Of a DNA stretch of 64,000 nucleotides, positions 60,701-61,426 are shown piece by piece. The number at the start of each line of letters is the position of its first letter. Positions within the stretch are counted from its first letter, which is position 1. The stretch lies in the NCBI GenBank assembly GCA_964019695.1, contig CAXHUL010000248.1:372001-436000 (forward strand), written 5' to 3'. Below the pieces are notes generated by a model. That model had not been told where the DNA came from and did not search any database. It worked only from the letters and a program-made list of their open reading frames with translations. Source of the stretch: Loripinus fragilis (lineage: Eukaryota > Mollusca > Bivalvia > Lucinida > Lucinidae). The position numbers and the translations under genes are program-made.

Positions 60701-61299
60701 GAATAATTTTCTATACATGTTTTTACTTTTACTTAAGCCCAAGGTACAGAATTGAAATATTTTTTGGAGTTGCAAAATTTTAAATATATTTTGGGGAATG
60801 CCCGATATTCCTGATATTTCTGGGGGTGAACAGTAAATGCTGGGTCCAAGCCTACGTATGAAGAAAAATTGAGAGTATCCCCCTTGGGGCCTTATCGCGT
60901 GTTTTCCATGAACATGTACACAGCCTGCCATGAGAACCGTATAAACTGAAATGAGAACAGGGAGCACAGTGTTTCAGTGGTAGAGTTCTTGACACAAGAT
61001 CGAAGGGTAGTGGTTTTGAGCCTCGCTGCCTTGTTTCCTTGAGCAAGACACATTATTCATTGCTTAGTACTGGTTCAACCGAGGAAGATCCATCCCGACA
61101 TAACTGAAAAATTGTTGACTGGGACGTAAAGAATCAATTCAAACAAACAAACACACTGATATGAGAACAAAAGCGCGAGGCTGAACCTACCTGTAAAGAC
61201 AGAAGCCTCGTGGGTATCCATCAACAATAGAAACAAACATAAGCATGTTGGTATTCCACAAAAATAGATCGAAGCCATGTTGGGATATTCTCTAAGCAT
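2506..61299 (-). CDS. Receptor tyrosine phosphatase gene: signal peptide, F-type lectin, 5 Sushi, TM, PTP domain (18 exons, 3' incomplete)
   Basis: Whole-gene entry; exons are listed separately. Eighteen exons join in frame into 914 codons, each with a 3' AG acceptor and 5' GT donor on the minus strand. Predicted domains: signal peptide ~1-30, fucolectin/F-type lectin ~37-182, five Sushi/CCP ~183-518, TM ~532-555, cytoplasmic juxtamembrane 556-~650, PTP ~650-914. Catalytic residues are visible: Asp836 (WPD), Cys868 and Arg874 (P-loop), Gln912 (Q-loop). The expected product is a type I membrane protein that binds a glycan or surface ligand outside and removes phosphotyrosine inside. Family knowledge: many receptor PTPs carry a second PTP domain; here the end of the first domain and anything after it would lie beyond base 1. 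No orthologue name is assigned. The architecture is well supported; the immune or recognition role is inference. Confidence 0.9.
3255..5412 (-). mobile_element. Element with ~160 bp tandem core (pearl-like?), copy 1
   Basis: About nine units of ~145-175 bp repeat the pattern GGCATAATTTGAACAAACTT, then ATACCAAATATCAAGGCTCT, GGTTTCAGACAAGAAGATTT and CCTATGTAAAACATGTGACC. The head (~5367-5412) is the reverse complement of the head of copy 2 (5984), and the low end contains GGCCAAGGATCGCTCACTTA, like the other copies' tail. It resembles bivalve elements with repeated cores such as pearl/CvE; that assignment is inference. A family A repeat interrupts it at 4608-4830. Confidence 0.65.
4608..4830 (+). 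repeat. Dispersed repeat family A, full copy
   Basis: Begins AAGTAAGTAAGGGTGCAAAG, continues with ATCAGGAATCGATACAATCA and a conserved CCAATGGGAAAGTGACAAAC, and ends near AACATAAAAGATCC. Nine copies of this family occur in the window in both orientations. Open frames over it on the minus strand are chance. Probably a SINE-like element read from the other strand. Confidence 0.75.
5505..5620 (+). repeat. Dispersed repeat family A, truncated copy
   Basis: Nearly identical to the first ~115 bp of the copy at 4608, starting AAGTAAGTAAGGGTGCAAAG. The high similarity suggests recent activity or local duplication. Confidence 0.75.
5664..5815 (-). CDS. Exon 17: PTP domain, WPD loop and start of P-loop
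   Basis: 50 codons plus two bases. It contains RQFHFTAWPDKGVP (general-acid Asp836) and ends TIVHC, where Cys868 is the catalytic nucleophile. Acceptor TTTCCAG|TTA (phase 0), donor CTGCAG|GTAAGT (phase 2). The P-loop is split across the intron, with Ser869 completed by exon 18. Confidence 0.95.
5984..6752 (+). mobile_element. Element with ~160 bp repeated core, copy 2 (complete ends)
   Basis: Starts TTAGCTCACCTGTCACATAG, with an internal hairpin (CACCTGTCAC/GTGACAAGGTG), holds three to four ~150 bp core units, and ends ACTCAGGTGAGCGATTAAGG then TTGGCCCTCTTGTTT. AGCTCACCTG and CAGGTGAGC form short inverted termini. No coding capacity; non-autonomous. Confidence 0.7.
6756..7794. other. Intron 16 sequence, nothing recognised
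   Basis: AT-rich. The minus-strand open frame at 7209-7391 has no recognisable domain and no flanking splice context; I treat it as chance. Confidence 0.6.
7795..8069. repeat. Possible MITE with TAATCCTGGA termini
   Basis: 275 bp starting TAATCCTGGA and ending with its perfect inverse TCCAGGATTA. Inside, GGGCC and GGCCCAT motifs recur. No target-site duplication is clear. Confidence 0.45.
8070..9049. other. Intron 16 sequence, nothing recognised
   Basis: AT-rich. Open frames on both strands at 8391-8675 overlap each other and look like random sequence without conserved features. Confidence 0.55.
9050..9262 (-). repeat. Dispersed repeat family A copy
   Basis: Reverse orientation: ...GGAAAGGGCTGACCACTTGG...GGTATCCTGGGTAAGG...GATTCCTGATCTTTGCGCTC then CTTACTTT. 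Moderately diverged from the copies at 4608 and 27556. Confidence 0.7.
9736..9852 (-). CDS. Exon 16: PTP domain, CIQYWPD segment
   Basis: 39 codons: CIQYWPDEGSQQWGSITV, then a beta-strand region ending FIIRTLVIKNK (family form KCxQYWP...YxIRxFxI). Donor AACAAG|GTAAGC. The correct acceptor is GATGTAG|TGC; an AG six bases upstream (TATTCAG) would insert Met and an in-frame stop, so the downstream site is required. Phase 0 at both ends. Confidence 0.9.
10340..11364. mobile_element. Non-autonomous TIR element, ~1.03 kb
   Basis: Left end CAAATTTCTAATTGGTCAC and right end GTGACCAATTAGAAATTGTG are inverse with a 1 nt offset. It interrupts a ~160 bp core unit, whose remaining part resumes just after 11364 (TATAGGAAAACAT). 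No transposase frame inside; the target duplication is unclear. Confidence 0.65.
11479..11782 (+). repeat. Dispersed repeat family B copy
   Basis: CCCCCAGTGGCTTAGGCTGC, TTGCTTCCATTGTGGGATTC, GGGGAAGAGAGAGCTGG and an end TTCCTGATCATACTTACTAT match the other B copies in order. Confidence 0.75.
12040..12560 (+). repeat. Dispersed repeat family B, long copy
   Basis: Longest copy (~520 bp). It includes an upstream part (TGATACATTGCATTAGTTAG, GAATCTAGGGCGAAGATTTT) shared with 31860-32235 and 42065-42530, then the common 3' half ending TTTCCTAATCATACTCACTT. An open frame (from ATG 12332) recurs in other copies; see findings. Confidence 0.78.
12664..13909. other. Intron 15 remainder, nothing recognised
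   Basis: AT-rich intron between the composite element and exon 15. No exon-like or repeat structure that I can support. Confidence 0.6.
13910..14007 (-). CDS. Exon 15: PTP domain, DFWRMIWQ helix
   Basis: 32 codons: PTKEMVQDFWRMIWQ followed by IIMLTKLIEKEK, matching PTP motifs 3-5 (xxDFWxMxW, IVMLTxxxE). Acceptor ATTGTAG|GC (phase 1), donor GAAAAG|GTAAAT (phase 0). The next residue is the Cys of CIQYWPD in exon 16. Confidence 0.94.
14008..15115. other. Intron 14, nothing recognised
   Basis: Very AT-rich intron of 1.1 kb between the DFWRMIWQ exon and the micro-exon. A short stretch near 14760-14840 weakly resembles other repeats in the window. Nothing coding. Confidence 0.6.
15116..15152 (-). 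CDS. Exon 14: 37 bp micro-exon of PTP domain (GYSIYREYIASQ)
   Basis: Twelve codons plus one base, matching the conserved receptor-PTP segment that follows DYINA and precedes GPT..MVxDFW (family form: GY...YIATQGP). Acceptor TTTTCCAG|GG and donor CGCAAG|GTTAGT. Phase 0 in, phase 1 out; it joins exon 15 to complete Gly. Without it the frame between exons 13 and 15 breaks, so it must be included for an active enzyme. Confidence 0.9.
15370..15850. repeat. Diverged ~120 bp tandem repeat, about 4 units
   Basis: TTCAGGTTTAATTCAAATTTA-like blocks recur at ~15390, 15511, 15631 and 15754 with GAAGAAAATTTGAAATTGTT after each. Old, AT-rich array. Confidence 0.6.
16130..16580. repeat. Inverted TTACACCAA-type repeats (degenerate MITE?)
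   Basis: GTAAGTTTACACCAAACGTG...CTGCCACC at 16347 and, inverted, GTGGCAGCTCGACTGCCACC...TTGGTGTAAATTTACAC at 16527-16577, plus a related CTTACACCAACATCAGTGAC at 16141. They can fold back; class unknown. Confidence 0.5.
17876..18935. repeat. 213 bp tandem array, 5 nearly identical units
   Basis: Units begin at about 17876, 18089, 18302, 18515 and 18728, period 213 bp (71x3). Each contains AGACCAGGATGGGTTGT, CACACTCCTGGGGACACATA and CTATGATATATCCAGTAATT. Because the period is a multiple of three, each unit shows the same 60-codon frame; I do not regard it as a gene. The last unit is the most diverged. Recent expansion is implied by the few differences. Confidence 0.93.
18936..20341. other. Intron 13 remainder, AT-rich
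   Basis: 18936-19400 holds degenerate blocks with CAAGTTTATGCAA/GTAAAC motifs, possibly an old array related to 15370-15850. 19400-20341 has open frames on the plus strand without recognisable domains. No supported gene. Confidence 0.5.
20342..20418 (-). CDS. Exon 13: PTP domain, DYINA motif
   Basis: 25 codons containing DDNRVVL and DYINASFIH, conserved PTP motifs 1-2 that build the core sheet. Acceptor CTTTTAG|AT and donor ATACAT|GTGAGT. Phase 1 in, phase 0 out. Too short to appear as an open frame with its own ATG. Confidence 0.92.
20740..20920 (+). repeat. Dispersed repeat family B, strongly diverged
   Basis: TCTAGTTTTCCAATCATGGC, GAGGAAGAGATTGAGTTGCC and a following CTCTTCCTTTGGTGCTG match the B consensus order weakly. 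Confidence 0.45.
21264..21298. other. Short perfect hairpin
   Basis: ATGGAGCATTTGCTC, a 5 bp loop, then its exact inverse. 15 bp stem; function unknown. Confidence 0.6.
21385..21545 (-). repeat. Dispersed repeat family A copy
   Basis: GGCCCTCGTTTGTAATGTC, TCGGTATCCTGGGTTTGG, GATTCTTGATCTTTGCCCTC then CTTACTTT, in the minus orientation of the family. Confidence 0.65.
21691..21772. repeat. (TA)n microsatellite
   Basis: About 80 bp of alternating A and T with one break near the end. Lies in the short intron 12, ~200 bp from exon 12's donor. Confidence 0.95.
21969..22056 (-). CDS. Exon 12: PTP domain, KNRY phosphotyrosine-recognition motif
   Basis: 29 codons plus one base, covering ELPSGM through KKNRYKQIYA. 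KNRY (residues 700-703) is PTP motif 1, part of the phosphotyrosine-binding loop. Acceptor TTTGTAG|GAG phase 0; donor GCAT|GTAAGTG phase 1, completing Tyr with exon 13 to give YDDNRVVL. Confidence 0.92.
22434..24043. mobile_element. DNA transposon with TIRs, 1.6 kb, TA target duplication
   Basis: Ends TACTCAGAAAAA(A)CAATTGA and its inverse, with ~26 bp terminal inverted repeats, flanked by TA at 22432-22433 and 24044-24045. A shorter, inverted copy is at 32283-32991. No transposase frame is recognisable, so it is non-autonomous or decayed. TA duplication suggests a Tc1/mariner-type target but the superfamily is not certain. Confidence 0.78.
24630..24830 (-). repeat. Dispersed repeat family A copy
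   Basis: GTGTCTTGTGTTTCTATTGC, GAGAAAGGGCTGACCGTTCG, GTATTCTGGGACAGGTGTGG and TGATTCTATCGTTTCC match family A in minus orientation; the CTTACTT end is degenerate. Confidence 0.65.
24956..25146 (-). CDS. Exon 11: linker to start of PTP domain (N-terminal helices)
   Basis: 63 codons. The second half (AIMLEDLADIVSFGKELEYM, then LESQFN) matches the helical entry of receptor PTP domains, leading into ELPSGM of exon 12. Tyr621 (YDLN) and the YYN at 641-643 are further possible phosphosites. Two acceptors 6 nt apart (TTTTTTAG|TTTCAG|AT) both keep frame; using the upstream one adds two residues (Val-Ser) and moves the exon end to 25152. Donor TTCAAT|GTAAGT, phase 0. Confidence 0.88.
25147..26036. 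other. Intron 10, nothing recognised
   Basis: 890 bp AT-rich intron between exons 10 and 11. The plus-strand open frame at 25490-25708 shows no domain. Confidence 0.65.
26037..26203 (-). CDS. Exon 10: cytoplasmic juxtamembrane segment with tyrosine motifs
   Basis: 55 codons with no recognised fold. It carries Tyr583 in YSNV (fits the pYxN Grb2-SH2 consensus) and Tyr603 in MEYSTI (ITIM-like, but with Met instead of I/V/L/S at -2). The segment is polar, rich in S/T/E/Q and probably disordered. Acceptor CATTGTAG|A (phase 2) completes Arg after SRRK; donor CAAG|GTACAT (phase 1). The motif assignments are pattern matches only. Confidence 0.85.
26239..27385 (+). repeat. Dispersed repeat family C, copy 2 (long form)
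   Basis: Shares the start TAGAGGATCTTACATGAGTG and the end (CCACTAGTGGTTTATCAATT ... TTTCACTCCCAGACACAACG) with copies 1 and 3, but has ~815 bp extra in the middle, bounded by TATATAC on both sides (about 26457 and 27277). The extra part could be the full-length interior or an insertion. Confidence 0.7.
27408..27555 (+). mobile_element. tRNA-derived SINE, 5' part, with repeated box A
   Basis: GAGCACAGTG, then GACTCAGT repeated, GTGGTAGAGTGCTTGGTTCA, a weak box B region and GAGTCCATGAGCAAA, matching the head of the SINE at 60960. It ends abruptly at a family A repeat (27556). Confidence 0.65.
27556..27772 (+). repeat. Dispersed repeat family A, full copy
   Basis: AAGTAAGTAAGGGTGCAAAG through CAAAAACATAAAAAATCCAC, very similar to 4608-4830. 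The 106-codon open frame starting upstream at 27478 reads through the SINE and this repeat and is not a gene. Confidence 0.78.
28068..28125 (+). mobile_element. SINE 3' fragment
   Basis: AACATAAGTGAAAAAATTGTTGACTGGGAGG and AACTCAAACAAACA match the tail of the SINE at 60960-61160. Confidence 0.6.
28617..29464. repeat. 848 bp imperfect palindrome (foldback element)
   Basis: The two halves are inverse over almost their whole length, with the centre near 29040. Outer arms: AACTACCACCGG / CCGGTGGCAGTTA; middle: GACATAGACACCTAAAGTTA and TACTGAGGAAATTC with inverses near 29380 and 29350; inner: repeated GGGATTTTTCCCCA-type blocks. No coding capacity. It lies in intron 9. Confidence 0.85.
29975..30040 (-). 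repeat. Dispersed repeat family B, short 3' end
   Basis: AATAGTAAGTGAGTATGATC and AGGAAATACCACAATCACAA match the end of B copies at 42065 and 47642. It lies only ~75 bp downstream of the TM exon donor. Confidence 0.7.
30113..30236 (-). CDS. Exon 9: stalk and transmembrane helix
   Basis: Encodes a short polar stalk (HKDSNRSRTS), a ~24-residue hydrophobic helix (residues ~532-555) with spaced glycines (GIIGGLVGGLALLL), then a basic stop-transfer SRRKR. This fixes type I topology: lectin and Sushi domains outside, PTP inside. Acceptor ATTATAG|GA (phase 1) and donor AAAAG|GTGGGT (phase 2); the change of phase marks the boundary between the shuffled extracellular modules and the cytoplasmic part. 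Confidence 0.93.
31390..31612 (-). repeat. Dispersed repeat family A, diverged copy
   Basis: CTGTCTTGTATGTTCCTTGC, GGGCCAACCTGTTCGCCTTC, TCCAGGTCAGCCATGGTATT and TTGTATCAATTCCTGATTTC follow the family A order in minus orientation. Confidence 0.55.
31860..32235 (+). repeat. Dispersed repeat family B copy
   Basis: Shares TGATACATTGCATAAGTTAG, AATCTAAGGCGAATATTTGG, CCCCCAGTG and TTGATCCCATTAATTGTGGG with 12040-12560. Interrupted at its 3' side by the TIR element at 32283. Confidence 0.65.
32283..32991. mobile_element. Short, inverted copy of the TIR element at 22434-24043
   Basis: Terminal TACTCAGAAAAACAATTGA and inverse (one mismatch, CTTAGTA), flanked by TA at 32281-32282 and 32992-32993. 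The interior is the reverse complement of parts of 22434-24043, with the central ~0.9 kb missing: an internal deletion derivative. Confidence 0.8.
33001..33140 (-). mobile_element. tRNA-derived SINE, 5'-truncated
   Basis: TTGATTCTTTACGTTTCATC, AACAATCTTTCAGTTATA and AACCAGTACTAAGCTAGGAT match the SINE at 1602-1797 on the minus strand; the tRNA-like head is missing. Confidence 0.75.
33165..33245 (+). repeat. Dispersed repeat family B fragment
   Basis: TATGGTGCCATGGGTTGGTA...TGTGATTTTATCATTTTCTG...CTCACTTGC matches the 3' end of family B loosely. Confidence 0.5.
33315..33512 (+). repeat. Dispersed repeat family A, diverged copy
   Basis: AAGTAAGAAAGACAGCACGG, ATACAATCAAGTACCACACC, CCAAATGGGAAAGTAACAAA and CAAGACGTCAGCCCTTTTT follow the family A order. 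Confidence 0.7.
33973..34197 (-). CDS. Exon 8: Sushi/CCP domain 5 (membrane-proximal)
   Basis: CCP module with Cys in IVCLRP, KFYCNGA, RICLVD and EPACD and the Trp of STWSG. Three N-glycosylation sequons (NTT, NGT, NTT) suggest a heavily glycosylated membrane-proximal module. Acceptor TTATATAG|GA; donor GACG|GTATGC, phase 1 at both ends. It joins the stalk and TM exon as CDG|GLHK. Confidence 0.92.
34266..34290. repeat. Short (TA)n run
   Basis: Twelve or so AT repeats ~70 bp upstream of the exon 8 acceptor, within intron 7. Confidence 0.8.
34955..35035 (+). repeat. Fragment of repeat family C
   Basis: AGCAAGAATGTTAGATTCTA resembles the middle of family C copies 1 and 3. Short and diverged; lies in intron 7 immediately before exon 7's donor. 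Confidence 0.4.
35054..35236 (-). CDS. Exon 7: Sushi/CCP domain 4
   Basis: Canonical CCP: Cys in VQCAVP, SQCNAGFKL, RVCQADGSW and YPVCE, with conserved Trp (GSWSG). Acceptor TTTTCAG|TT and donor GAAA|GTATGA, phase 1 at both ends. The intron to exon 6 is only 435 bp, the shortest in the gene, so exons 6 and 7 may be a recent module pair. Confidence 0.92.
35672..35857 (-). CDS. Exon 6: Sushi/CCP domain 3 (Trp replaced by Phe)
   Basis: CCP module with Cys in VVCNVPDG, AKCREGF, RICKEDG and EPNCT. The normally conserved Trp between the third and fourth Cys is Phe (GSFSG), a conservative hydrophobic change seen in some CCPs. It contains the sequons NLS and NCT. Acceptor TTTAATAG|CT and donor ACAA|GTATGT, phase 1 at both ends. 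Confidence 0.92.
36485..37930. repeat. ~190 bp tandem repeat, ~6 units, plus unique end
   Basis: GTCTAAGTTCTCATAGCTGT-type blocks recur near 36510, 36701, 36892, 37057, 37247 and 37507, each followed by CCAAACTCCTTCATGCATAT, AAGCTGTGGTAGGAGTTGA and GGCCCATAAAGGCA. One unit carries a partial internal duplication. It ends with a unique stretch (to GGACACACGGACAAAAAATG) and a run of 12 G at 37914-37925. Confidence 0.85.
38370..38625 (+). repeat. Dispersed repeat family B copy
   Basis: TCTAGTTTCGTAATCATCTT, GAGGAAGAGAGGGCTGG, GGTGCTGTGGGTTGGTCTGC and ATTATACTCACTTACGC follow the B order. Confidence 0.65.
38922..40207 (-). mobile_element. mariner-type (DD37D) transposon, 1286 bp, near intact
   Basis: Perfect 18 bp terminal inverted repeats (CGAGAGGTGGCCAGGTTA and its inverse) flanked by TA at 38920-38921 and 40208-40209. 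It contains a transposase frame on the minus strand interrupted by a single in-frame stop. It sits in intron 5, in the same orientation as the host gene. Size and structure fit Tc1/mariner elements. Confidence 0.95.
38980..40077 (-). pseudogene. mariner-like transposase (DD37D) with one in-frame TAG
   Basis: Two open parts (39739-40077 and 38980-39660) are in the same frame and are separated by a single TAG at 39739-39741 followed by open codons; together 365 sense codons. The N-terminal part carries DNA-binding helix-turn-helix segments. The C-terminal part carries the catalytic triad: Asp in TTDEAMF, Asp in FHQDSASSH, and Asp in SPDAAPMDF, with 37 residues between the second and third (DD37D, the spacing of maT-type elements). 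TAG follows RVTV where related proteins could have Gln, so a CAG to TAG change is likely (inference). Internal start at Met of 39660 would give only the catalytic domain. Confidence 0.92.
40974..41162 (-). CDS. Exon 5: Sushi/CCP domain 2, with two extra cysteines
   Basis: CCP module with the four canonical Cys (VTCGSP, RFMCNAGF, SITCGENGTW, EKCE) and the conserved Trp. Two further Cys in YCLDYQC lie between the first and second canonical Cys and could form an additional disulfide. Acceptor ATATTTCAG|TC and donor GAAG|GTTTGT, phase 1 at both ends. Confidence 0.92.
41163..42064. other. Intron 4 start, nothing recognised
   Basis: AT-rich sequence with no recognisable repeat or exon; the plus-strand open frame at 41710-41937 has no domain. 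Confidence 0.55.
42065..42530 (-). repeat. Dispersed repeat family B, long copy
   Basis: Reverse orientation of the 12040-12560 copy: AATAGTAAATGAGTATGATC, GAAATACCACAATCACAAAC, ACCCCGTGGCACCGTGAGG, ACTCCCACAATGGGAGTAAC, then CCTAGATTCTGCTGTTGTTG and TAACTAATGCAATGTATC. Confidence 0.8.
43080..43720. mobile_element. TIR element flanked by TTAA, 641 bp
   Basis: Left terminus GCCTAGTCACATATTCACAA and right terminus, as inverse, GCCCCAGTTACACATTCACA; TTAA sits immediately outside on both sides (43076-43079, 43721-43724). The interior is rich in variants of GAATCGTGGT/ATCGTGATG. TTAA duplication suggests a piggyBac-like mobiliser, but the termini do not look typical. Confidence 0.7.
44088..44200 (-). 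repeat. Dispersed repeat family B fragment
   Basis: ATGAGTTTGACCAGGAAATA, CTACAGACACATACTGCATA and CGAAACTGTGAGGAAGAA match the minus-orientation end of family B. Confidence 0.6.
45073..45140 (+). mobile_element. Possible tRNA-like SINE head
   Basis: TGTAGTGTAATGGGTTAGAG resembles a box A and GTATGTTCAATTCTGACG a degraded box B at tRNA-like distance. No cloverleaf or tail is established. Confidence 0.3.
45850..46077 (-). CDS. Exon 4: Sushi/CCP domain 1
   Basis: Reads as a complete CCP module: Cys in LRCTVP, Cys in QFTCDRGYKL, Cys in STCGINGNW, Cys in PTCS, with the conserved Trp between the third and fourth Cys. Acceptor TTTTTAG|AC and donor TTCAA|GTAAAT, both phase 1. At ~75 codons it is longer than the usual ~60 because the loop between the first and second Cys is extended. 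It follows directly on the lectin domain (FLDQGLRC). Confidence 0.9.
46250..46640. repeat. ~153 bp tandem repeat, 2-3 units
   Basis: TTTTCAATG..AAATTTGCAAAGGG(C/T)AAT blocks at ~46305, 46458 and 46611 with TTTGAAGCTCCTAGCTACAA/TTTGAAGCTACTTGCTATAA and GAGATATCTTGA between. Confidence 0.75.
47642..47910 (-). repeat. Dispersed repeat family B copy
   Basis: AATAGTAAGTGAGTATATTA, AACCCCGTGGCACCGCGAGG, CCCATCAAGATGATTGCAAT and ACTCCCACAATGGGAGTAAC; highly similar to 42065-42530, so relatively young. Confidence 0.82.
47932..48061. repeat. Hairpin MITE, ~130 bp
   Basis: GTTATTATATGGCC, then GTGTGCCCCTAGGTCATATT and GCACTGG, are repeated in inverse (CCAGTGC ... AATATGGCCATGG...) to form a ~45 bp imperfect stem. 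Immediately follows the family B copy. Confidence 0.65.
48658..49848. mobile_element. Candidate 1.2 kb element with GGCCCCCAGGGG termini
   Basis: CTATGGAGGCCCCCAGGGG near the left end and CCCCTGGGGGCCCCACTATG at the right end are inverse with few mismatches. Both sides also share direct CTCCCTGAAAATAA-type blocks. A T23 run (49681-49703) lies inside. No coding capacity. Confidence 0.5.
50252..50416 (-). CDS. Exon 3: C-terminal part of F-type lectin domain
   Basis: 54 codons plus split codons at both ends. The end of the exon encodes AILTLCEVQIF, the typical closing strand (LTLCEVEVF-like) of F-type lectins. Acceptor TTACCCAG|GG restores the frame from exon 2 (Gly); a nearer AG at ATACCAG would not. 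Donor CTTG|GTAAGC, phase 1. Two N-glycosylation sequons (NVT, NIT) are present. The double-cysteine found in eel fucolectin next to the sugar site is absent. Confidence 0.88.
50856..51915. mobile_element. 1.06 kb non-autonomous TIR element with nested inverted pair
   Basis: Termini CAGTCAGTGGCCAT and inverse, extending ~30 bp with mismatches, flanked by TA at 50854-50855 and 51916-51917. Inside, a second inverted pair of ~25 bp (ACTTAAAGCTGCATA...) spans 50957-51333. No coding frame. TA duplication fits Tc1/mariner mobilisation. Confidence 0.72.
51918..53273. other. Intron 2 remainder, nothing recognised
   Basis: AT-rich; the minus-strand frame at 52253-52474 shows no domain, signal or splice context. 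Confidence 0.55.
53274..53543 (-). CDS. Exon 2: N-terminal two thirds of F-type lectin (FTP/fucolectin) domain
   Basis: Encodes a discoidin-like jelly-roll start (TNIAFGKPTKQ), the AVDGN motif, the CSHTDT motif, WSVDL and ITNRLD, which are hallmarks of fucolectin-tachylectin-4-pentraxin-1 domains. Acceptor ATTGCAG|GA and donor GATG|GTAAC, phase 1 at both ends. The domain normally binds terminal fucose through a His and two basic residues: the His (CSH) and first Arg (TNR.D) are present, but the second basic residue expected after Arg-x-Asp-x4 appears to be Ile from exon 3. An unusual cysteine-rich insertion (CSAC ... CDDC) lies before the AVDGN motif. A lectin role is likely; fucose specificity is doubtful. 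Confidence 0.92.
53641..53666. other. 26 bp perfect palindrome
   Basis: CAGACTGCTCCCA and its exact inverse meet without a spacer; with one mismatch the symmetry extends to ~32 bp. Similar CAGACTG/CAGTCTG motifs occur at ~17640 and 61490, so it may be a terminus of an old element. Confidence 0.7.
54453..54597. mobile_element. 145 bp hairpin MITE with 8 bp target duplication
   Basis: CAATTGTTGACTATTGAGG and its inverse form a stem of ~65 bp around a short GC-rich loop. TATAATAA occurs directly outside at 54445-54452 and 54598-54605. An 8 bp duplication suggests a hAT-type mobiliser (inference). Confidence 0.72.
54640..54960 (-). repeat. Dispersed repeat family K copy
   Basis: TTTCTTGGATCACCGGAATT, GCGAATTTCTGAAATCCATT and TGCAGCAACAGATACATGAC are the inverse of a stretch at 59500-59700. 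Confidence 0.75.
55375..55450 (-). repeat. Family B fragment inside the ~160 bp array
   Basis: ACCAGGGAATTCCACTGTC, ACAAACTGCATACAGACCC and CACGGCACCGAGAGGAATAG match the end of family B. Confidence 0.55.
56096..56236 (+). repeat. Family A copy inside the ~160 bp array
   Basis: GAAGTCGATACAGTCAAGTA, ACACCATATGGGAAAGTGAC and GAGCCAAGAGATCAGCCCTT follow the family A order. Confidence 0.6.
56860..57560. repeat. Diverged ~150 bp repeats with GACCTTGA motifs
   Basis: GAACACCCTTGGTCGAACAA/GAACACCCTCGGTCGTAGAA and ATGAAGGAGGAGTTGGCGT/ATGAAAGAGGAGTTCATGT recur at ~150 bp spacing. Old array. Confidence 0.55.
58480..58690 (+). repeat. Family K, diverged copy
   Basis: CTACCCCTGTTTTGAAAAGT, ATTCTAGTGG and GTAGGGAGAGGTTCCACCTC parallel the stretch at 59610-59740. 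Confidence 0.55.
58715..59100 (+). mobile_element. Element with ~160 bp core, copy 5 (short, tail present)
   Basis: About two core units (TTGATATTTGGTATGTGACA, ACCTAGTTTGCTCAAATTG) followed by the tail ACTCAGGTGAGCGATCCAGG and TTGGCCCTCTTT. Confidence 0.65.
59400..59760 (+). repeat. Dispersed repeat family K copy
   Basis: GTGTATCTGTTGCTGCAAAT, GCGATCCAAGAAGCTTCAAC and GATGGGGAGGGGTTCCGCC; inverse of 54640-54960. Confidence 0.75.
60450..60795. repeat. 170 bp tandem duplication with poly(G) borders
   Basis: GAGGTTCTGAAAAACGTATG starts at 60461 and again at 60631; the following ~160 bp are essentially identical, each preceded by a G run. A T run lies just upstream (60430-60445). Recent duplication. 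Confidence 0.9.
60960..61160 (+). mobile_element. tRNA-derived SINE with 9 bp target duplication, next to exon 1 donor
   Basis: Head GAGCACAGTG...CAGTGGTAGAGTTCTTGA and GTGGTTTTGAGCCTCGC (degraded box B), then GAGCAAGACACATTATTC, TAGTACTGGTTCAACC and the tail GGGACGTAAAGAATCAATTC with CAAA repeats. ATGAGAACA flanks it at 60951-60959 and 61161-61169. It lies ~20 bp inside intron 1 from the donor of the signal-peptide exon. Confidence 0.85.
61191..61299 (-). CDS. Exon 1: signal peptide
   Basis: Coding starts at the Met codon 61297-61299; a second in-frame Met (codon 8, 61276-61278) is an equally plausible start. The segment has a hydrophobic core (CLCLFLLLM) followed by a polar stretch ending VFT, typical of a secretory signal peptide. 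The donor is ACAG|GTAGG; it leaves one base (phase 1) which joins exon 2 to make Gly. The matching phase, position upstream of a lectin domain and signal-peptide character make this the probable first coding exon, although it lies 7.6 kb from exon 2. An upstream non-coding 5' exon cannot be excluded. A SINE sits just downstream of the donor in the intron. Confidence 0.78.
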
Positions 61300-61426
61300 A
61301 AAATTATTCTATTTGAGTGTTAGTGGATAAAACTTTCGTTTTCAGTAAAGTAGAAAACTTAAAATTTCCAAACATCATAGAAACGCAGTTATGAGTGTTG
61401 TTATCGTCATTTATGAGCCGTGTCGT

